The notes: generated from the sequence alone by a model not told the origin. DNA of 64,000 nucleotides from Deferribacteraceae bacterium UBA6793 (GCA_002452405.1 DKFP01000010.1:193332-257331); one strand, 5' to 3'; shown: positions 43,605 to 53,196, counted from the first letter of the stretch. A program made the numbers and translations.

Positions 43605-44358
43605 CCTGAATTTCTTTTAGAAACAAGTATTTTAGATAAACGTATACGAACGAACTGACAGCCACCGCATATCCGGCAAAACCGTCCCGAAAACCGCCTT
43701 TCAGCAGATATTTTTTGACGAATGCAAACAACGGTTTCGAGAACAGACCAAAATAGCTGAACCGCTTTCCGTTATTATAATAGGATTGCGCGGCTATCTT
43801 AGAATATTTCACAAGCCGCTGGTAGTGGTCGAACGTATCCTTATAAGAATAGTGCAGCAGATAACCGCTGCTAAGTTTTCCGGTTCTGCCTTTAATAGTC
43901 AGAACGTCATGAGGATCGTATCCTGCCCAGACGGGTTCGGCAGAGCGTTTCACCAGACGCAGTTTCCAGTCCGGCTGCCATGAGTATTTCAGAAATCTCC
44001 CCATATAAAACGTCATGCGGTTAACAGAATAACCGTCCATATCCCCCGTGCGTACTGCGTTTTCAATATCGCCACGCATATTTTCGTCCACAACCTCGTC
44101 ACAGTCCAGACAGAGGATCCAGGGCATAGTACACTTTTCAAGGGCGGAATTCTTCTGTGCTATGTGCCCCTTCCAGTCTTCGTCGTACACCTTTGCGCCT
44201 AGTCCGCGGGCTATCTCAGCGGTACGGTCTGCCGAGTGCGAATCCACTATTACGACCTCCGAAACAAACGGAAGCACAGCTTTCAAAGTTCTTTCTATAT
44301 TCGCCTCCTCGTTAAAGGAGATGAGCGCCGCCGAAACGGGCAGTTTTTCGTCTTTCAT
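43582..44358 (-). CDS. Family 2 glycosyltransferase, WaaE/KdtX-like
   Basis: A 258-residue GT2 enzyme: SAALISFNEEANIERTL at the N-terminus, VIVDSHSADRT, and the DXD-like CLDCDEVVD. KGHIAQKNSAL and the C-terminal hydrophobic segment (GFAGYAVAVSSFVYVYLKYL) match WaaE/KdtX LPS-core glucosyltransferases. Its overlap with lpxK supports an LPS role. GAGAGGAC precedes the ATG. Confidence 0.88.
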   Translation of the reverse strand: MKDEKLPVSAALISFNEEANIERTLKAVLPFVSEVVIVDSHSADRTAEIARGLGAKVYDEDWKGHIAQKNSALEKCTMPWILCLDCDEVVDENMRGDIENAVRTGDMDGYSVNRMTFYMGRFLKYSWQPDWKLRLVKRSAEPVWAGYDPHDVLTIKGRTGKLSSGYLLHYSYKDTFDHYQRLVKYSKIAAQSYYNNGKRFSYFGLFSKPLFAFVKKYLLKGGFRDGFAGYAVAVSSFVYVYLKYLFLKEIQDGKKKNG

Positions 44359-44557
44359 ATGTCCTCTCGTCGGGTGGATTATATCAACATAGGAGCCGAA
44401 TATACAAGAATTTGTTTATTGATGTAATTTTCATTAAAAATGTTTAAATTTCACTTTCTAAATTTACAAAACTGTGGTTTACTCTTGCTAAAGACATAGC
44501 CAAATATTATAACGTTTTTCTACTTTATTCGCGAACAAGGCAAAAAGGAGCGCTTCT

Positions 44558-45346
44558 ATGGGATATAAGCCGGATGTAAAACCTGTTCAGTCAGTTTATC
44601 ACGCATTACAGCTGTTCGAGGTTTTCCGCAATGCTGAAAATAAAGACGAATTCGGTGTCACCGAGTTAAGCAAATCGCTGGGACTGCACAAAAACAATGT
44701 GTTCCGTCTGCTTGCGACTCTCGCGTCCAGAGGATATATCGAACAAAATCTCAATACAGAAAATTACCGTCTCGGAATAGGCATATTTAATCTCGGACAG
44801 AAGTTTGTGAACAAACTCGGAATTTTAAAACTCGCACGTCCGTTTATGGAAAAAATAGTTTCAGATGTTAACGAATCTGTTTACATCGGCATCCTGCGCG
44901 AAGGAAATGTCATATATCTGGATATTGCGGAAACAAGTCTGCCCGTACGGGTGGTCTCCCGCGTGGGCAAAGATGTTCCCGCCTATTGCACGGCAATCGG
45001 AAAAGTCCAGCTCGCATTCTCTTCCGAAGAGGAGATAAACAAGATTTATATGGGCGCAAGGCTCAAAAGATACACAGACAATACCATCACATCTCTTCCG
45101 GTTCTTAAAAAAGAACTGAAAAAGGTTGCTGTAGATAACTACGCCTTCGACAACGAAGAATTCGAACCCCGCGTCCGCTGCATAGCGGTTCCGGTTAAAG
45201 ACTATCTGGGCGTTCCCGTGGCGGCGCTGTCCGTTACAGGTCCGGCGTGCAGAATGACTGATCAGCGCATGGAAAAAGAAATTCTCCCCATCGCACGCAA
45301 ATATGCGCGGGAAATTTCAAAACGACTCGGCTATCACGAACTTTAA
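44558..45346 (+). CDS. IclR-family transcriptional regulator
   Basis: The 262-residue protein has the N-terminal winged helix (SVYHALQLFEVF, TELSKSLGLHKNNVFRLLATLASRGYI) and the C-terminal effector domain with YLDIAETSLPVRVVSRVGK, CTAIGKVQLAF and FEPRVRCIAVPV. Effector unknown. AAGGAG lies 8 bases before the ATG and a terminator follows the stop, so it is transcribed alone. Confidence 0.93.
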   Translation: MGYKPDVKPVQSVYHALQLFEVFRNAENKDEFGVTELSKSLGLHKNNVFRLLATLASRGYIEQNLNTENYRLGIGIFNLGQKFVNKLGILKLARPFMEKIVSDVNESVYIGILREGNVIYLDIAETSLPVRVVSRVGKDVPAYCTAIGKVQLAFSSEEEINKIYMGARLKRYTDNTITSLPVLKKELKKVAVDNYAFDNEEFEPRVRCIAVPVKDYLGVPVAALSVTGPACRMTDQRMEKEILPIARKYAREISKRLGYHEL

Positions 45347-45351
45347 GATAC

Positions 45352-45378
45352 AAGGCTTCCGAAAGGGAGCCTTTTTTT
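45352..45378 (+). terminator. Intrinsic terminator after the IclR gene
   Basis: A 9-bp stem AAGGCTTCC / GGGAGCCTT with one G-T pair and a GAAA loop runs into T7. Confidence 0.85.
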
Positions 45379-45494
45379 ATCACCCCGTCCCTCCCTCCTG
45401 ATACAATCTGTTACAATTACAAACAAATTTGAACACACTTACGGGTCCTGACCATCTATATTAATGTAAAGAAAAACCTGAGGGGCTGACCTGT

Positions 45495-46793
45495 ATGCCG
45501 AGATTTAACTCACTCTTCACAAAAATGGCACTGCTTACGGCTTTTGCCGCCCTGATGCTTAATTTTGCGTTTTTCGGCGCATTTCACTATTACTCCATGA
45601 CCACTGACACCAGAATGCGCTCTAACTTCACGGATTACGCAAAATATCTCGTAAAAGACATCGGAAATCCTCCTCAAAAAGCTAATGCACAAGCTCTGGC
45701 AAACCGCACAGAGATTTACGCAGAGTATGAATCGGCAGAAGGATCATGGACTGCGGGCATCCCTTTAAATAATTTCCAAAGTAAAAAACTCGTTAACTTT
45801 TACGATAAAGACGGTTTATCCATAGCATCCGCTCACGGATACACCAGAATAATCAGCGAAACCGACAGAGGAACTCTGACCCTTCAGATGTCGCCGAAAA
45901 ATGGGGAAACGAGCGGTCTTCGGACGCTTCTGTTCGTTCTCTGCGGAATGGTTATCGTTATGCTGTTCGGTCTGCTGTTCTTTATAAGAAACATGCTGTC
46001 TCCAGTAAAAAAAATGTATGCCGCCATAGAAGAGGTAAAAAAAGGCAACTACGGCTGCAAGATTACACACAGAGGAAATGACGAACTGGCACAGCTCTGC
46101 CGTATGTTCAACGGGCTGACGGCAGAGATTGAGCGGGCGATGCGCTCACGCGAACAGCTTCTTGCGGATGTCAGCCACGAGCTGCGGACACCGCTCACGA
46201 GTATGCGGCTGGCAGCGGATATGGTTAACGACACGGAACTGAAGCAGTCGCTGATTGAAGACATCATGAGCATGGAAACTCTCACGGGAAAGGTTCTCGA
46301 ATCGGCAAGGCTGGGTTTCGACGATAAAGTTATCGAAATGAACTCGGTTGACTTTACCTCTCTGGCAAAAAAAGCTGCCGGCAGATTCACATCGATGGGA
46401 GGAAATGTTGAGGTGGATATCAGAGAGAGAATCACGCTGTGCGCAAACGGGCTTATGATGGAGAGCCTTCTGAACAACCTGCTTGAAAACGCGGTTAAGT
46501 ATTCGGTAAATTCGGAAGAACCGGTGCTTCTGAAATTGTCCGCAGATGCAGACGGACTCACAGTATCCGTCAGGGACAAGGGGCAGGGTATCCCCGCAAA
46601 GGACCTTCCCTTCGTGTTCGAACCATTTTACAGATCGGACACTGCAAGAACCCGCAACACGGGATACGGACTGGGTCTCAGCCTGTGCAAAAGGATTGTT
46701 GACCTGCACGGCGGCACTATCACTGTTAAAAGCGAAGAGAGTCTCGGAACAGAAGTCGTTTTCACTCTGCCATCCGAACTTATAAACTGTTGA
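45495..46793 (+). CDS. HAMP-domain sensor histidine kinase
   Basis: The 432-residue protein has a helix (about 9-31), a short periplasmic domain, a second helix (about 140-163), HAMP, HisKA with ADVSHELRTPLTSM (His228), and an ATPase domain with NLLENAVKYS, DKGQGIP and GYGLGLSLCKR. It belongs to the classical EnvZ-like group, not the HQWRQP group. It starts a cassette with a Cys-rich PAS protein, a membrane peptide and an OmpR-family regulator, and probably phosphorylates that regulator. Confidence 0.92.
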   Translation: MPRFNSLFTKMALLTAFAALMLNFAFFGAFHYYSMTTDTRMRSNFTDYAKYLVKDIGNPPQKANAQALANRTEIYAEYESAEGSWTAGIPLNNFQSKKLVNFYDKDGLSIASAHGYTRIISETDRGTLTLQMSPKNGETSGLRTLLFVLCGMVIVMLFGLLFFIRNMLSPVKKMYAAIEEVKKGNYGCKITHRGNDELAQLCRMFNGLTAEIERAMRSREQLLADVSHELRTPLTSMRLAADMVNDTELKQSLIEDIMSMETLTGKVLESARLGFDDKVIEMNSVDFTSLAKKAAGRFTSMGGNVEVDIRERITLCANGLMMESLLNNLLENAVKYSVNSEEPVLLKLSADADGLTVSVRDKGQGIPAKDLPFVFEPFYRSDTARTRNTGYGLGLSLCKRIVDLHGGTITVKSEESLGTEVVFTLPSELINC

Positions 46794-46808
46794 TTTACGG
46801 AGGATAAA

Positions 46809-47177
46809 ATGGAAACAGGGAAACAAAGAACAAAAGAAGATGTTGTGGATGCGTTCAATCTTATGTGGGGAACCTTTCCCTCACCTGTCATGCTGATCAC
46901 TTACAAACACGAAATAGTTGCAGTGAACAAGATGTGCGCGTCTCTCGGCGTTAGCACCGGAATTAAATGCTCGTCATTGAACGGAGGAAACCACAAACTT
47001 TGCCGCGCCGCAGAAGCCAGAAAAACAGGGAAAGCCGTCAGAAAGGTATGCTATCTCTCCGATACAGAGATTGTCAGCGACGGCTACTGGATTCCTATCG
47101 AAGGTGAATATATGGTGCATTTCGGAAACGACATAACAGAATATGCCGATGTCGAAAAATGCAGACAGCTCGGATAG
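46809..47177 (+). CDS. Small cysteine-rich PAS-like protein
   Basis: A 122-residue soluble protein resembling a single PAS domain (MLITYKHEIVAVNKMCASLG at the first strands; MVHFGNDITEY at the end). Four cysteines cluster over about 45 residues (NKMC, GIKCSSLNGG, KLCRAAE, VRKVCYL), a possible metal, heme or redox site. It lies between the kinase and regulator genes with a GGAGG ribosome site. I infer that it acts as a third component of the system; nothing in the sequence proves this. Confidence 0.65.
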   Translation: METGKQRTKEDVVDAFNLMWGTFPSPVMLITYKHEIVAVNKMCASLGVSTGIKCSSLNGGNHKLCRAAEARKTGKAVRKVCYLSDTEIVSDGYWIPIEGEYMVHFGNDITEYADVEKCRQLG

Positions 47178-47181
47178 ACAC

Positions 47182-47283
47182 ATGAAAAGGACGAAAATCG
47201 TTGTATTCTGTTTTACAGCGGCTATATTTATTGCCGTGGTTGTTTTTACGCTTATTGGTGAAATATGCAGAACAGGATACTGA
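47182..47283 (+). CDS. 33-residue single-helix membrane peptide
   Basis: An ATG five bases after the PAS-gene stop opens a 33-codon frame: MKRTK, a hydrophobic helix of about 20 residues (IVVFCFTAAIFIAVVVFTLI), then GEICRTGY. Its TGA overlaps the start of the response-regulator gene by 19 bases. A positive N-terminus and short tail fit a small type I-like membrane peptide. The ribosome site is weak, so translation is unproven. Confidence 0.45.
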   Translation: MKRTKIVVFCFTAAIFIAVVVFTLIGEICRTGY

Positions 47284-47960
47284 TAGTCGACGACGACATC
47301 AAACTCTGCCGTATGCTTTCAAGGTATTTGGCAGAGTTTTCTTACACTGTTGACAGCCTTAACGACCCCACAGAGGCGGAGGGCTACCTTCTGACGTCTT
47401 CGGTCTCCATAATCATTCTGGACGTTATGATGCCGAAGATGAACGGTTTTGAACTGTGCAAGAAGATTCGCAGGACGTATGATACTCCCGTAATTATTCT
47501 CTCCGCCAGAGGCGGTGTCGAAGACAGGATTGCGGGACTTGAGGCAGGTGCGGACGACTATCTTCCGAAACCTTTTGAGCCGAGAGAACTTGCCGCAAGA
47601 ATCTCTTCAATACTGAAAAGAGCCGAAATCAAACCTGTTGTTCAGACGGAATCACCACAGCTGAATCACGGAAGGCTGACAATTGACACAAACACGCACA
47701 GAGCGTTTCTTGACGGAAAGGAACTGGAACTGACACGAGCAGAATTCGTTATCCTAAGCATCCTGCTCCGCAATCCCTACAGAGTGCTGGACAGAGACAG
47801 GATATTCAACGAACTCAAAGGGCTGGATTGCGACGTGTTTAACCGTACGGTGGATGTGACAGTAAGCAGATTGAGAACGAAACTGGGAGACGATCCTAAG
47901 TTCCCGCTTTTTATAAAAACAGTCTGGGGCGAAGGATACATGTTCGTCGGCGAAAAATAA
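47265..47960 (+). CDS. OmpR/PhoB-family response regulator
   Basis: A 231-residue protein: receiver domain with the acidic triad (ILIVDDD, ILDVMMPKMNG, and the Lys in LPKPF) and a C-terminal winged-helix DNA-binding domain (LTRAEFVILSILL, VDVTVSRLRTKLG, IKTVWGEGYMF). The partner kinase is at 45495. Translation is likely coupled to the preceding membrane peptide. Confidence 0.95.
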   Translation: MQNRILIVDDDIKLCRMLSRYLAEFSYTVDSLNDPTEAEGYLLTSSVSIIILDVMMPKMNGFELCKKIRRTYDTPVIILSARGGVEDRIAGLEAGADDYLPKPFEPRELAARISSILKRAEIKPVVQTESPQLNHGRLTIDTNTHRAFLDGKELELTRAEFVILSILLRNPYRVLDRDRIFNELKGLDCDVFNRTVDVTVSRLRTKLGDDPKFPLFIKTVWGEGYMFVGEK

Positions 47961-47973
47961 GGCTGAAAACGGC

Positions 47974-48002
47974 TTGACCTTATAATCAACTTACTTTACT
48001 TT
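47974..48002 (+). promoter_or_regulatory. Promoter of dnaX, predicted leaderless
   Basis: TTGACC (47974-47979), 17-base spacer, TACTTT (47997-48002), then 6 bases to the ATG at 48009. No ribosome site is visible. The -10 box is weak. Confidence 0.4.
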
Positions 48003-48008
48003 CTAAAT

Positions 48009-49676
48009 ATGTCATATGTCGCACTTGCACGCAAACTAAGACCGCAAAATTTTGATCAGCTTTCGGGACAGGGGTTCGTAGTAACCACCCTGAAAAATTC
48101 CATTGAGATGGGGCGTATTGTCCACGCATATCTCTTCACCGGTCCACGCGGCGTGGGTAAAACCAGTGCGGCAAGGATTCTTGCAAAAGCTGTAAACTGT
48201 CTCGATCCGGACGGTTGCAACCCATGTAACAAGTGTGAGAACTGCCTTGAGATAACAAGCGGCACATCCATGGACGTTGCGGAGATAGACGGCGCCTCAA
48301 ACCGCGGTATAGACGAAATACGCGACCTGCGCGAAGCTGTCCGCTTTCTCCCGATGAAGTGCAAATATAAAGTATATATAATAGACGAAGTGCACATGTT
48401 AACCGAACACGCGTTCAACGCACTTCTTAAAACCCTTGAGGAGCCGCCGGAATATGTCATCTTCATTCTGGCGACAACCGACCCGCACCGCATACCTGCA
48501 ACGATAATCTCCCGCTGCCAGAAATACGACTTTAACAAAATACCCTACGACATCATGTACAAAAGTCTTGCAAACGCCCTGGACACCGAAGGAATAACAT
48601 ACGAGCCGGACGCCCTCAGCCTTGTCGTGCGCAACTCCGACGGCTGTATGCGCGATTCCCTCTCTCTTCTCGACCAGATAATAGCCTTCACGGGAGGCTG
48701 TCTGGACGAACAGAACACGTCTTTCCTTCTCGGTTATTCCGACAAAAGCATCCTTAACAGACTTTTCGAAGCTGTCATAAAAGAGAATACTCAGGATATT
48801 CCTCAGATATGCTCGGAGCTTACGGCAAAAGGCATAAACTACACCTTCGCCGCGGAAACACTCATAGAGCATACCCGCAACCTGATGATGCGCATAATCA
48901 CAAAAAAAGAGAACAGTGAGCTTACTTCCAAAGAGAATGAATTTTACGGGATTCTGGCACAGACAACCAGCGAACAGAGGCTTTTCGCACTGTTTCAGGT
49001 TTTCCAGAAGCTCCTGAACGATATAAAGTTTTTCAGCTTCAGCCAATACGTTTTCGAGTTTGGAATGTACAAGGCGGCAAGTATCTCAGCTCTTATCCCC
49101 ACGTCCGGCATGGCTCCTTCGGTGCCTCTCGGAAACGCCGCTGCCTCGCCATCCGCCCCGCATACGGCGGCACCTCAACCCATGGTGCAGAAACCACAGG
49201 CGGAAACTTCCACACAGCCGATGCTCTCTTCCACCGACGTTCAGCTCCAGAACATAATGAAGACGCTGGACGAGAACAAGCAACCGCTCATAGCTTCCAA
49301 CCTCAGCCATGGATACATAGTGCAGCAGACGGGCGGAGTGTTGACCATCGGTTTCAGTGCGGACAAAAAATTCCATTACGATTACATAGTACGCAAACAG
49401 AACATTGACATTCTCAACCAGATAGTGCCGCAGGCACACGCCGGAATTTCGGAAGTCTCCGTAGTCATGGAACAGGACTCCAAAAAAAAAAGCATAATTG
49501 AAAAAAAAGAGCACATTGAGACTATCCACGACATAAAGATTAAGAAGGAAGCCGAACAGGACAGCATCGTTAAGTTGCTGCTGAACGAGTTCGACGGAAA
49601 ACTTCAGGATATCGACGTTTTGCAGCGCCCCAGCTTCGACGTTGAGGAAGACGAAACCGAAAACAGCGACGACTGA
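48009..49676 (+). CDS. dnaX: DNA polymerase III subunit gamma/tau
   Basis: The 555-residue clamp-loader ATPase has Walker A FTGPRGVGKTS (about 45-55), the zinc cysteines (CLDPDGCNPCNKCENC), Walker B VYIIDEVHML, and the sensor/SRC region. From about residue 365 it becomes a Pro/Ala linker and a tau-like C-terminal region. An A10 run at codons 492-495 could give a shorter product. A promoter abuts the ATG, with no Shine-Dalgarno. No recR or ybaB follows, unlike many genomes. Confidence 0.96.
   Translation: MSYVALARKLRPQNFDQLSGQGFVVTTLKNSIEMGRIVHAYLFTGPRGVGKTSAARILAKAVNCLDPDGCNPCNKCENCLEITSGTSMDVAEIDGASNRGIDEIRDLREAVRFLPMKCKYKVYIIDEVHMLTEHAFNALLKTLEEPPEYVIFILATTDPHRIPATIISRCQKYDFNKIPYDIMYKSLANALDTEGITYEPDALSLVVRNSDGCMRDSLSLLDQIIAFTGGCLDEQNTSFLLGYSDKSILNRLFEAVIKENTQDIPQICSELTAKGINYTFAAETLIEHTRNLMMRIITKKENSELTSKENEFYGILAQTTSEQRLFALFQVFQKLLNDIKFFSFSQYVFEFGMYKAASISALIPTSGMAPSVPLGNAAASPSAPHTAAPQPMVQKPQAETSTQPMLSSTDVQLQNIMKTLDENKQPLIASNLSHGYIVQQTGGVLTIGFSADKKFHYDYIVRKQNIDILNQIVPQAHAGISEVSVVMEQDSKKKSIIEKKEHIETIHDIKIKKEAEQDSIVKLLLNEFDGKLQDIDVLQRPSFDVEEDETENSDD
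49482..49491 (+). other. A10 slippery tract in dnaX
   Basis: Ten A residues cover codons 492-494 and the first base of 495. Slipping back one base gives three codons then TGA (49499-49501); slipping forward one gives one codon then TAA (49495-49497). Either would yield a product of about 495-497 residues. Thermus dnaX uses transcriptional slippage on an A9 run, so this is a plausible gamma-forming site. Confidence 0.55.
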
Positions 49677-49763
49677 GACTCATTTCTTACAACTATCTGA
49701 ATACACACTCCGCATTTTTAATGTATCATCGCCTTACTAGTATAAATTTTAAGGCTGTGTTTA

Positions 49764-51866
49764 ATGCTCAAATTACGGTTATTACTGGCTTTTCTCTTTT
49801 CATTACCAATTTTCTCCGCCAATGCCGCTATTGAAAATATAAATTTCTCGGTTACGCCTGAACTATTGCGAAACAGCTCTGTCTATATAACACTGGCAGA
49901 CGCCGGAACGCTTTTGAAACAGTGCTTTCCTCATACAACGGTTTCAGTTAACGGAGCATCCGGCAAGGTGAATATTCAGCTCAGAGAGCGGGCTGATACA
50001 AATAAATTGCTTCATAAACCTCCTTTTAAAGTTCTTACCAAGCTAAATGGCTATCATGTAACATCCGCCCCCATAGCCGAAGGGGCGGGTGTTACGATAA
50101 CCATAGAAGCGGACAGTCCGCAGGGCATCGTAAACGGCATCTACGGACTTCTTCAGCACAAACTCGGTTTCAGATTTTACCACCCAAAAGAAACATACGT
50201 CCCGATATATGATCGCTGGATTCTTCCCGATCGTTTCGATTTCACCGGCGAACCTCTCTTCGCATATCAAGGCTTTCACATGCATACAATGCATCCAGTT
50301 GAGCTTACCGAGCCTCTTTTCAACCCCGACATACCCTTTGGCAAAGACGATGTAAAACAGTACATCGACTGGCTGGTGCGCAACGGTCAGAATACATTCC
50401 AGTTCTGGATACTGCGAACAGCAGACAGGCGCATATGGGTTCCCTATGCCTCCGACTACATAAACTATGCCAAAAGCCGAGGACTCAGGACGGGTGCTGT
50501 TATAAGCCTGTCCACCCTCCAGCAGAAGGCATTTCAGGCGATGGAGCTGCTGCGTCCTGAAAGTTATAACAGACAGATAGACCGTAATCTCGGCTGGCTG
50601 TTACAGGTTCCTTTTGATTATGTATGCATCGATTTCACCATGGGGGAATTCCTGCCAGATCTCGCACGTCTTCTGCCGGATAAAAAGCGCTATATACTCG
50701 ACCTGACAGCTCATAAATATAAGCGCGGGGTATATGAAAACACCCATGTAATTAAAAGGGAACACTCAGATTCGCCTTCATATGCCGGCTTGCTCATACA
50801 TTCAGTCATGTTCTACAGTCTCGCCGACAGGAACGCACCCGTATACGGAAACGACAACCTGCACTTCATGTACGACATGCTGCAAAAGAGTAAAAACAGC
50901 CGCGAAACATGGTACTGGCCGGAATCATCATACTGGGTAACGTTCGACACATCCGTACCGTTGTTCCTTCTGCCCTATCTTAAAAGCAGATATGACGACA
51001 TGCAGCTTTTAAAAGATGACGGCATAGCCGGACACGTCACATTCACAAGCGGCTGGGAATGGGGATACTGGCTGATAGATTACAGCATAGCACGTTTTTC
51101 CTGGCGGCTTTACGACGACAGGCAGGAGCGCAAAGTATCGGAGGATATGGTTCTCACCGAGCTTTTCGGAAAAGATTCGGCAGAACTCTGGCACAAGGCG
51201 TTCCTTTTGCAGGAAAAATACCTTAAAGACAAAAACCTGATTAGCCTTATGGCGGCGAAAACCCCGTTTGAAGAGCTTCCATACCCGTTCAATCGCAGTT
51301 TCCAACCGGAAGACAGCGTTTCCGTGTTCAAAGCGGCGATACCCTTTATGGGCAGCCGTCATCGTGAAAAGATGCAGGAACAGACCGACATGCTGGATGA
51401 GTTTTACAGGCGGTTCTACGCCGTCACTCAGCAGCTTGAAAACCACCACGGCGACACAGTATTTATGAAAGATACACTGCGAACGGAGATAATAAACGCC
51501 ATGTACATAACAGCTCTCAGAGCAAAACACAGACAGCTGACTCTGACAGCTGCTGCGTACAGAAACGTTTATCTCAGCGATTCATCGGAATTTTATGTCA
51601 CATCCCTGCTCGGGCAGGCGAAGCATATACGCGAAAAAGCGGAGGAGATTGTACGCAGACAGGAGATGATATACCGCTATCCTTTGTCACTCATAGCAAG
51701 GCGGACCGAGACCCATACGTCATATAATTTCGGGTATCTTTACCCGGTCAGCGGTCTGTATTTCTGGCAGCGCGAGGAGGAGCAGGTCACAAAATCCCGC
51801 TTTGACGCCTTCTTTATGAACATATGGGATTTCACAAAGACACTGGGACTGGACGGTCTTTTTTAG
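49764..51866 (+). CDS. Secreted glycoside hydrolase-like protein of unknown function
   Basis: A 700-residue protein with a signal peptide (FLFSLPIFSANAA). Residues about 25-150 resemble the N-terminal alpha-beta domain of GH20/GH67 enzymes (ITIEADSPQGIVNGIYGLLQ, KLGFRFYHPKE), and a TIM-barrel-like region follows (YIDWLVRNGQNTFQFWIL). The C-terminal third is helical. I cannot place the catalytic acids or name a family with confidence; DUF4838-type proteins have a similar start. Stands alone between dnaX and a kinase gene. Confidence 0.55.
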   Translation: MLKLRLLLAFLFSLPIFSANAAIENINFSVTPELLRNSSVYITLADAGTLLKQCFPHTTVSVNGASGKVNIQLRERADTNKLLHKPPFKVLTKLNGYHVTSAPIAEGAGVTITIEADSPQGIVNGIYGLLQHKLGFRFYHPKETYVPIYDRWILPDRFDFTGEPLFAYQGFHMHTMHPVELTEPLFNPDIPFGKDDVKQYIDWLVRNGQNTFQFWILRTADRRIWVPYASDYINYAKSRGLRTGAVISLSTLQQKAFQAMELLRPESYNRQIDRNLGWLLQVPFDYVCIDFTMGEFLPDLARLLPDKKRYILDLTAHKYKRGVYENTHVIKREHSDSPSYAGLLIHSVMFYSLADRNAPVYGNDNLHFMYDMLQKSKNSRETWYWPESSYWVTFDTSVPLFLLPYLKSRYDDMQLLKDDGIAGHVTFTSGWEWGYWLIDYSIARFSWRLYDDRQERKVSEDMVLTELFGKDSAELWHKAFLLQEKYLKDKNLISLMAAKTPFEELPYPFNRSFQPEDSVSVFKAAIPFMGSRHREKMQEQTDMLDEFYRRFYAVTQQLENHHGDTVFMKDTLRTEIINAMYITALRAKHRQLTLTAAAYRNVYLSDSSEFYVTSLLGQAKHIREKAEEIVRRQEMIYRYPLSLIARRTETHTSYNFGYLYPVSGLYFWQREEEQVTKSRFDAFFMNIWDFTKTLGLDGLF

Positions 51867-51942
51867 TCCATAATTTTCATTCTTTGTTGCATTCAGAATC
51901 CGCATACTTTAACATTAATCATAAAGCACTATCGGGTTATTC

Positions 51943-53196
51943 ATGTGTGATGCAAATAAACAAAATGATAAAAAAAGTATGACAAATCTGAAAAGCGAAA
52001 ACGCGGCGCTGCGCGAGTTTATCAGACGCTCTTCACTCGGCTATCAATCAATCGATATAAACGGCATCATGCTGGATGTCAATCAGGTCTGGCTGGATAC
52101 TCTCGGTTATTCACGCGAAGAGGTCATAGGGAGATGGTTCGGCGACTTCATACACGAGACCTATCTTGAAAAATTCAAAAAAGGGTTCGCCCACCTGCGG
52201 GAAAAAGGGATAATAGAAGATTTCACCTTTATCATGAAGCATAAAGCAGGGCACCCCATGGAGCTGGTTTTCAACGGCACCATAGAGCGCAGACCGGACG
52301 GAACTTTTCTCCGCAGTCACTCCGGCTTCCGCCGCAGCGAAGCAGCCATTATAAACGCTGAAAACAGAGTGTATCTCGGCATAGAGGAACGGATATTCAG
52401 CAAGACACGTCTGGAACTCATGGGAGAAATGCTCGGCGCCATAGCCCATCAGTGGAGACAACCGCTTAACGCACTTGCGCTCATCGTTCAGGATACTCAG
52501 GAAGCAACGGAGCTTGCCGGTCTTCAGTCGGAAGAGATAAAATCCAACACCGCCATGGCTATGGAACTTATAATGAAGATGTCCTCAACCATCGACAGTT
52601 TCCGCAGCTTTTTCAGCGACAGACACGAAGAGGATCTCATATCAGTCACTGCCGTGCTGACAGAGTGCATCTCGCTGGTCTTCAGCCAGCTTCAGCAGTG
52701 CGGAATAGACTTCACCTTCATCTGTGAATCCCGTAAAGACTATTTCATCATCACAAACGAAGTGAAGCTGCCCCCCTGCCAGTCTAATGATAACCTTATA
52801 AAATGCAGCGGAATAGAAATGAAACATATCTTTCTTAACGTCATTTCAAACGCGAGATACGCCATAGTAAAGGCTATCATGAGCGGATACAGGATCCGTG
52901 GAAAAATTGAATTTCATATCAAATTTTCTGAAGAAAACGTAGTAATAACCATCACAAACAACGGAGAAAACATACCGGAAGAGGCTCTCTCGCGCATTTT
53001 CGAACCCTACTTTACAACCAAAGACGAGGGGGAAGGCATCGGGCTTGGACTTTTCATCAGCAAAACAGTCATAGAAAAATATATGCGCGGCACAATAGAT
53101 ATTTTCAACTGCGACGGAGGAGTCACCGTTCGCATCGTTCTCCCTCTTGCCGCCTGCGCGGGTTCCAACAGTAAAACACACCTAAAGATTTTATAA
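51943..53196 (+). CDS. Orphan soluble PAS histidine kinase of the HQWRQP type (K4)
   Basis: The 417-residue protein lacks membrane helices. A PAS domain (about 25-140, with SLGYQSIDINGIMLDVNQ) precedes AIAHQWRQPLNALALIVQ with His169 and an ATPase domain (IFLNVISNARYAI, NNGENIP, GIGLGLFISKT). Cys261, Cys279 and Cys288 form the insertion before the N-box, one fewer than in K1-K3. It is the smallest of the group. No nearby response regulator; the closest is the OmpR-family protein of another cassette. Confidence 0.88.
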   Translation: MCDANKQNDKKSMTNLKSENAALREFIRRSSLGYQSIDINGIMLDVNQVWLDTLGYSREEVIGRWFGDFIHETYLEKFKKGFAHLREKGIIEDFTFIMKHKAGHPMELVFNGTIERRPDGTFLRSHSGFRRSEAAIINAENRVYLGIEERIFSKTRLELMGEMLGAIAHQWRQPLNALALIVQDTQEATELAGLQSEEIKSNTAMAMELIMKMSSTIDSFRSFFSDRHEEDLISVTAVLTECISLVFSQLQQCGIDFTFICESRKDYFIITNEVKLPPCQSNDNLIKCSGIEMKHIFLNVISNARYAIVKAIMSGYRIRGKIEFHIKFSEENVVITITNNGENIPEEALSRIFEPYFTTKDEGEGIGLGLFISKTVIEKYMRGTIDIFNCDGGVTVRIVLPLAACAGSNSKTHLKIL

